From contig CAYNEO010000001.1 in assembly GCA_964396245.1 (NCBI GenBank), forward strand, positions 112,876-176,875: a stretch of DNA of 64,000 nt, read 5' to 3'. Source of the stretch: CAYNEO01 sp964396245. Its GTDB lineage: Bacteria > Zixibacteria > MSB-5A5 > GN15 > FEB-12. Positions 62,844 to 64,000 of this stretch are shown here, piece by piece (position 1 is the stretch's first letter; each line of letters starts with the position of its first letter). A model generated the notes under the pieces. The model searched no databases. It was given only the letters and a program-made list of their open reading frames with translations, and was not told the DNA's origin. A program made the translations under genes and the position numbers.

Positions 62844-64000
62844 ATGTCACGGCGCATTGTAAACCGCCTTGCGATGCTTCTGCTTCCGGTCATTAGCGTC
62901 GTTGCTCCCACCGTCGCAGCTAATCCACCGGTGATTACCAATAGCCCCGACAACCTTGTCGGCGGCCATTGTGATACCATCCGCTATGATTTTGAGGCCA
63001 GTGATCCGGAGGGCGACAGCCTGTGGTTCAACATGGTCTACGGCGCGGGCAGTATCGACCCTGTCACGGGGCGATTCTCCTATGAGTTCACCTACAAACC
63101 GTCACTGGATGACGTCGGCTTTCGCATTCCGGCCGCAATTCAGATTTGCGATACTTCCGGATGCAGTGATACCGCCGTCTTTGTGATCCTGGTCACCAAT
63201 GAATCGCCTTCGTTTGTCAATTCGTGCGATACGACTATTTACAGTGTTGAAGGAGAGCCGACCATCTATTCTATAGGTGTCGATGACCCGGACGCCTGCG
63301 ACGAACCGATCACATTTATCATGGACGTCGCACCGCAGCCGACCGGGCAGTATTTCATCGATCAGGGAGACCAGGCACTGGTTTTTGTTCCGGGCATTCC
63401 GGATGTCGGGAAGGTATTCAATTTCACGATCGCGGTGACCGATTCTAGGGATACTACCCTGTGCTCGGTCGGTGTAGCGGCAGGATCGAACCGGGTACCG
63501 GTTGTCAGCCTCGACACCGTGTCCGGGCTAGGATGGGGTGATTCAACTGAGTTGAGCATATACATAGAAAACACGGATATCGAAGTTGGCGGATTCGATC
63601 TTTCCGTGGGTTTTGACTCAAACACCATAGTCATTGACGACGTTGTTCGCGGACAGTTGCTGAGTGACTGCGGATGGGAACTGTTCTCACATCAAATCCT
63701 CCCGGGATCGGATTGCGGTGCAACGTGCCCGAACTCTATCCTTCGGATCGTGACAATTGCCGAGATCGACAACGGACAGTTCCATCCATCTTGCTATGGT
63801 CCGCCGGATACATCAAGATACGAGCTGGCGCGGATCAAACTGCATGTCAAGAACGACATGAATATCGCGGCGGGTGACTACCCGTTCAAGTTTCAGTGGA
63901 ATAGTTGTCGCGACAACTTGTTTGCTTCGTTTGCGGGCACCTATGCATTGGCCGACTTGATGGTCTATGATTGGAATGGCGCCCTGTTGTGGGATGAAAC
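62844..64000 (+). CDS. Large secreted protein with Ig-like and cohesin-like domains (cut by window end)
   Basis: The frame is open from the ATG at 62844 to the last base, 385 codons so far. It has a signal peptide ending PTVAAN, then Ig/cadherin-like repeats with cysteines (about residues 30-120 and 125-215; each with YDFEASDPEGD or GVDDPDAC patterns). From about residue 220 it resembles cohesin- or dockerin-type modules (LSIYIENTDIEVGGFDLSVGF, VTIAEIDNG). Such modular proteins are common in some FCB lineages. The end is unknown. Confidence 0.85.
   Translation, partial: MSRRIVNRLAMLLLPVISVVAPTVAANPPVITNSPDNLVGGHCDTIRYDFEASDPEGDSLWFNMVYGAGSIDPVTGRFSYEFTYKPSLDDVGFRIPAAIQICDTSGCSDTAVFVILVTNESPSFVNSCDTTIYSVEGEPTIYSIGVDDPDACDEPITFIMDVAPQPTGQYFIDQGDQALVFVPGIPDVGKVFNFTIAVTDSRDTTLCSVGVAAGSNRVPVVSLDTVSGLGWGDSTELSIYIENTDIEVGGFDLSVGFDSNTIVIDDVVRGQLLSDCGWELFSHQILPGSDCGATCPNSILRIVTIAEIDNGQFHPSCYGPPDTSRYELARIKLHVKNDMNIAAGDYPFKFQWNSCRDNLFASFAGTYALADLMVYDWNGALLWDE

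Noticed and set aside
1..64000. Insertion sequences, transposases, phage genes, toxin-antitoxin pairs or rRNA genes
   Set aside because: None was recognisable in any frame; the only mobility hint is the tRNA-associated repeat.

Overview
The window is typical dense bacterial chromosome with moderately high GC, and no phage, insertion sequence or CRISPR array was found. Several traits point to a Gram-negative member of the FCB superphylum, possibly Zixibacteria or a relative. These are a PorV/PorQ-like outer-membrane protein, a secreted protein with a C-terminal sorting-type domain (motif NYPNPFNP), a CBM9/DUF5916 outer-membrane protein, an HPr kinase without a visible PTS, and lipoproteins with outer-membrane partners. 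This placement is inference from gene content, not from a marker-gene tree.

Layout. 1-5.7 kb (all minus): an ABC exporter, a large secreted protein of unknown role, etfB without etfA, and a histone-H1-like DNA-binding protein. 5.9-12.8 kb (minus): a lipid/ribosome operon yceD-rpmF-plsX-fabH-fabD-fabG-acpP-fabF-rnc, driven by a promoter so close to yceD that the mRNA may be leaderless. 13-20.4 kb (minus): a complete F1Fo ATP synthase operon (atpZ-like, atpI-like, then atpBEFHAGDC) with a consensus promoter. 20.6-27.2 kb: a heme-type lipoprotein, a cysteine hydrolase, a PorV-like protein, and an arsenic cluster. The cluster is arsR-acr3-arsC in overlapping reading frames, next to a secreted HMA metal-binding protein and a DUF302 protein. 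27.4-40.2 kb: mostly minus-strand housekeeping and envelope genes, namely a VWA/AAA+ pair, an S4 protein, two tandem parvulin-type isomerases, hprK, a PDZ protein, a methyltransferase, a TlpA-like protein and an NAD(P)-binding protein.

41.9-51.6 kb stands out. It holds a PAP2 phosphatase and, divergently, a two-component system, a PepSY-like periplasmic protein and a complete TolC/adaptor/RND efflux operon. The segment is bounded by a 17-bp direct repeat: one copy is the 3' end of a tRNA-Asn gene and the other lies 9.7 kb away in the same orientation. This is what integration at a tRNA 3' end leaves behind, although no integrase is present. Inside it, a TTTCAT-N5-TTTCAT direct repeat occurs three times, twice before the response regulator and once before the PepSY gene. 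I interpret it as the response regulator's own binding site. Together these suggest a transferable, self-regulated efflux island.

51.9-64 kb: a secreted beta-propeller-like protein with a sorting domain, a PIG-L deacetylase, a group II amino-acid decarboxylase, a NUDIX hydrolase, a CsgG/OmpA fusion, a small membrane protein, a DUF5916 outer-membrane protein, a small lipoprotein, and the start of a large secreted Ig-like/cohesin-like protein cut by the window end. Five clear sigma70-type promoters share a TTGACA-like -35 element and a spacer of 16-17 nt.
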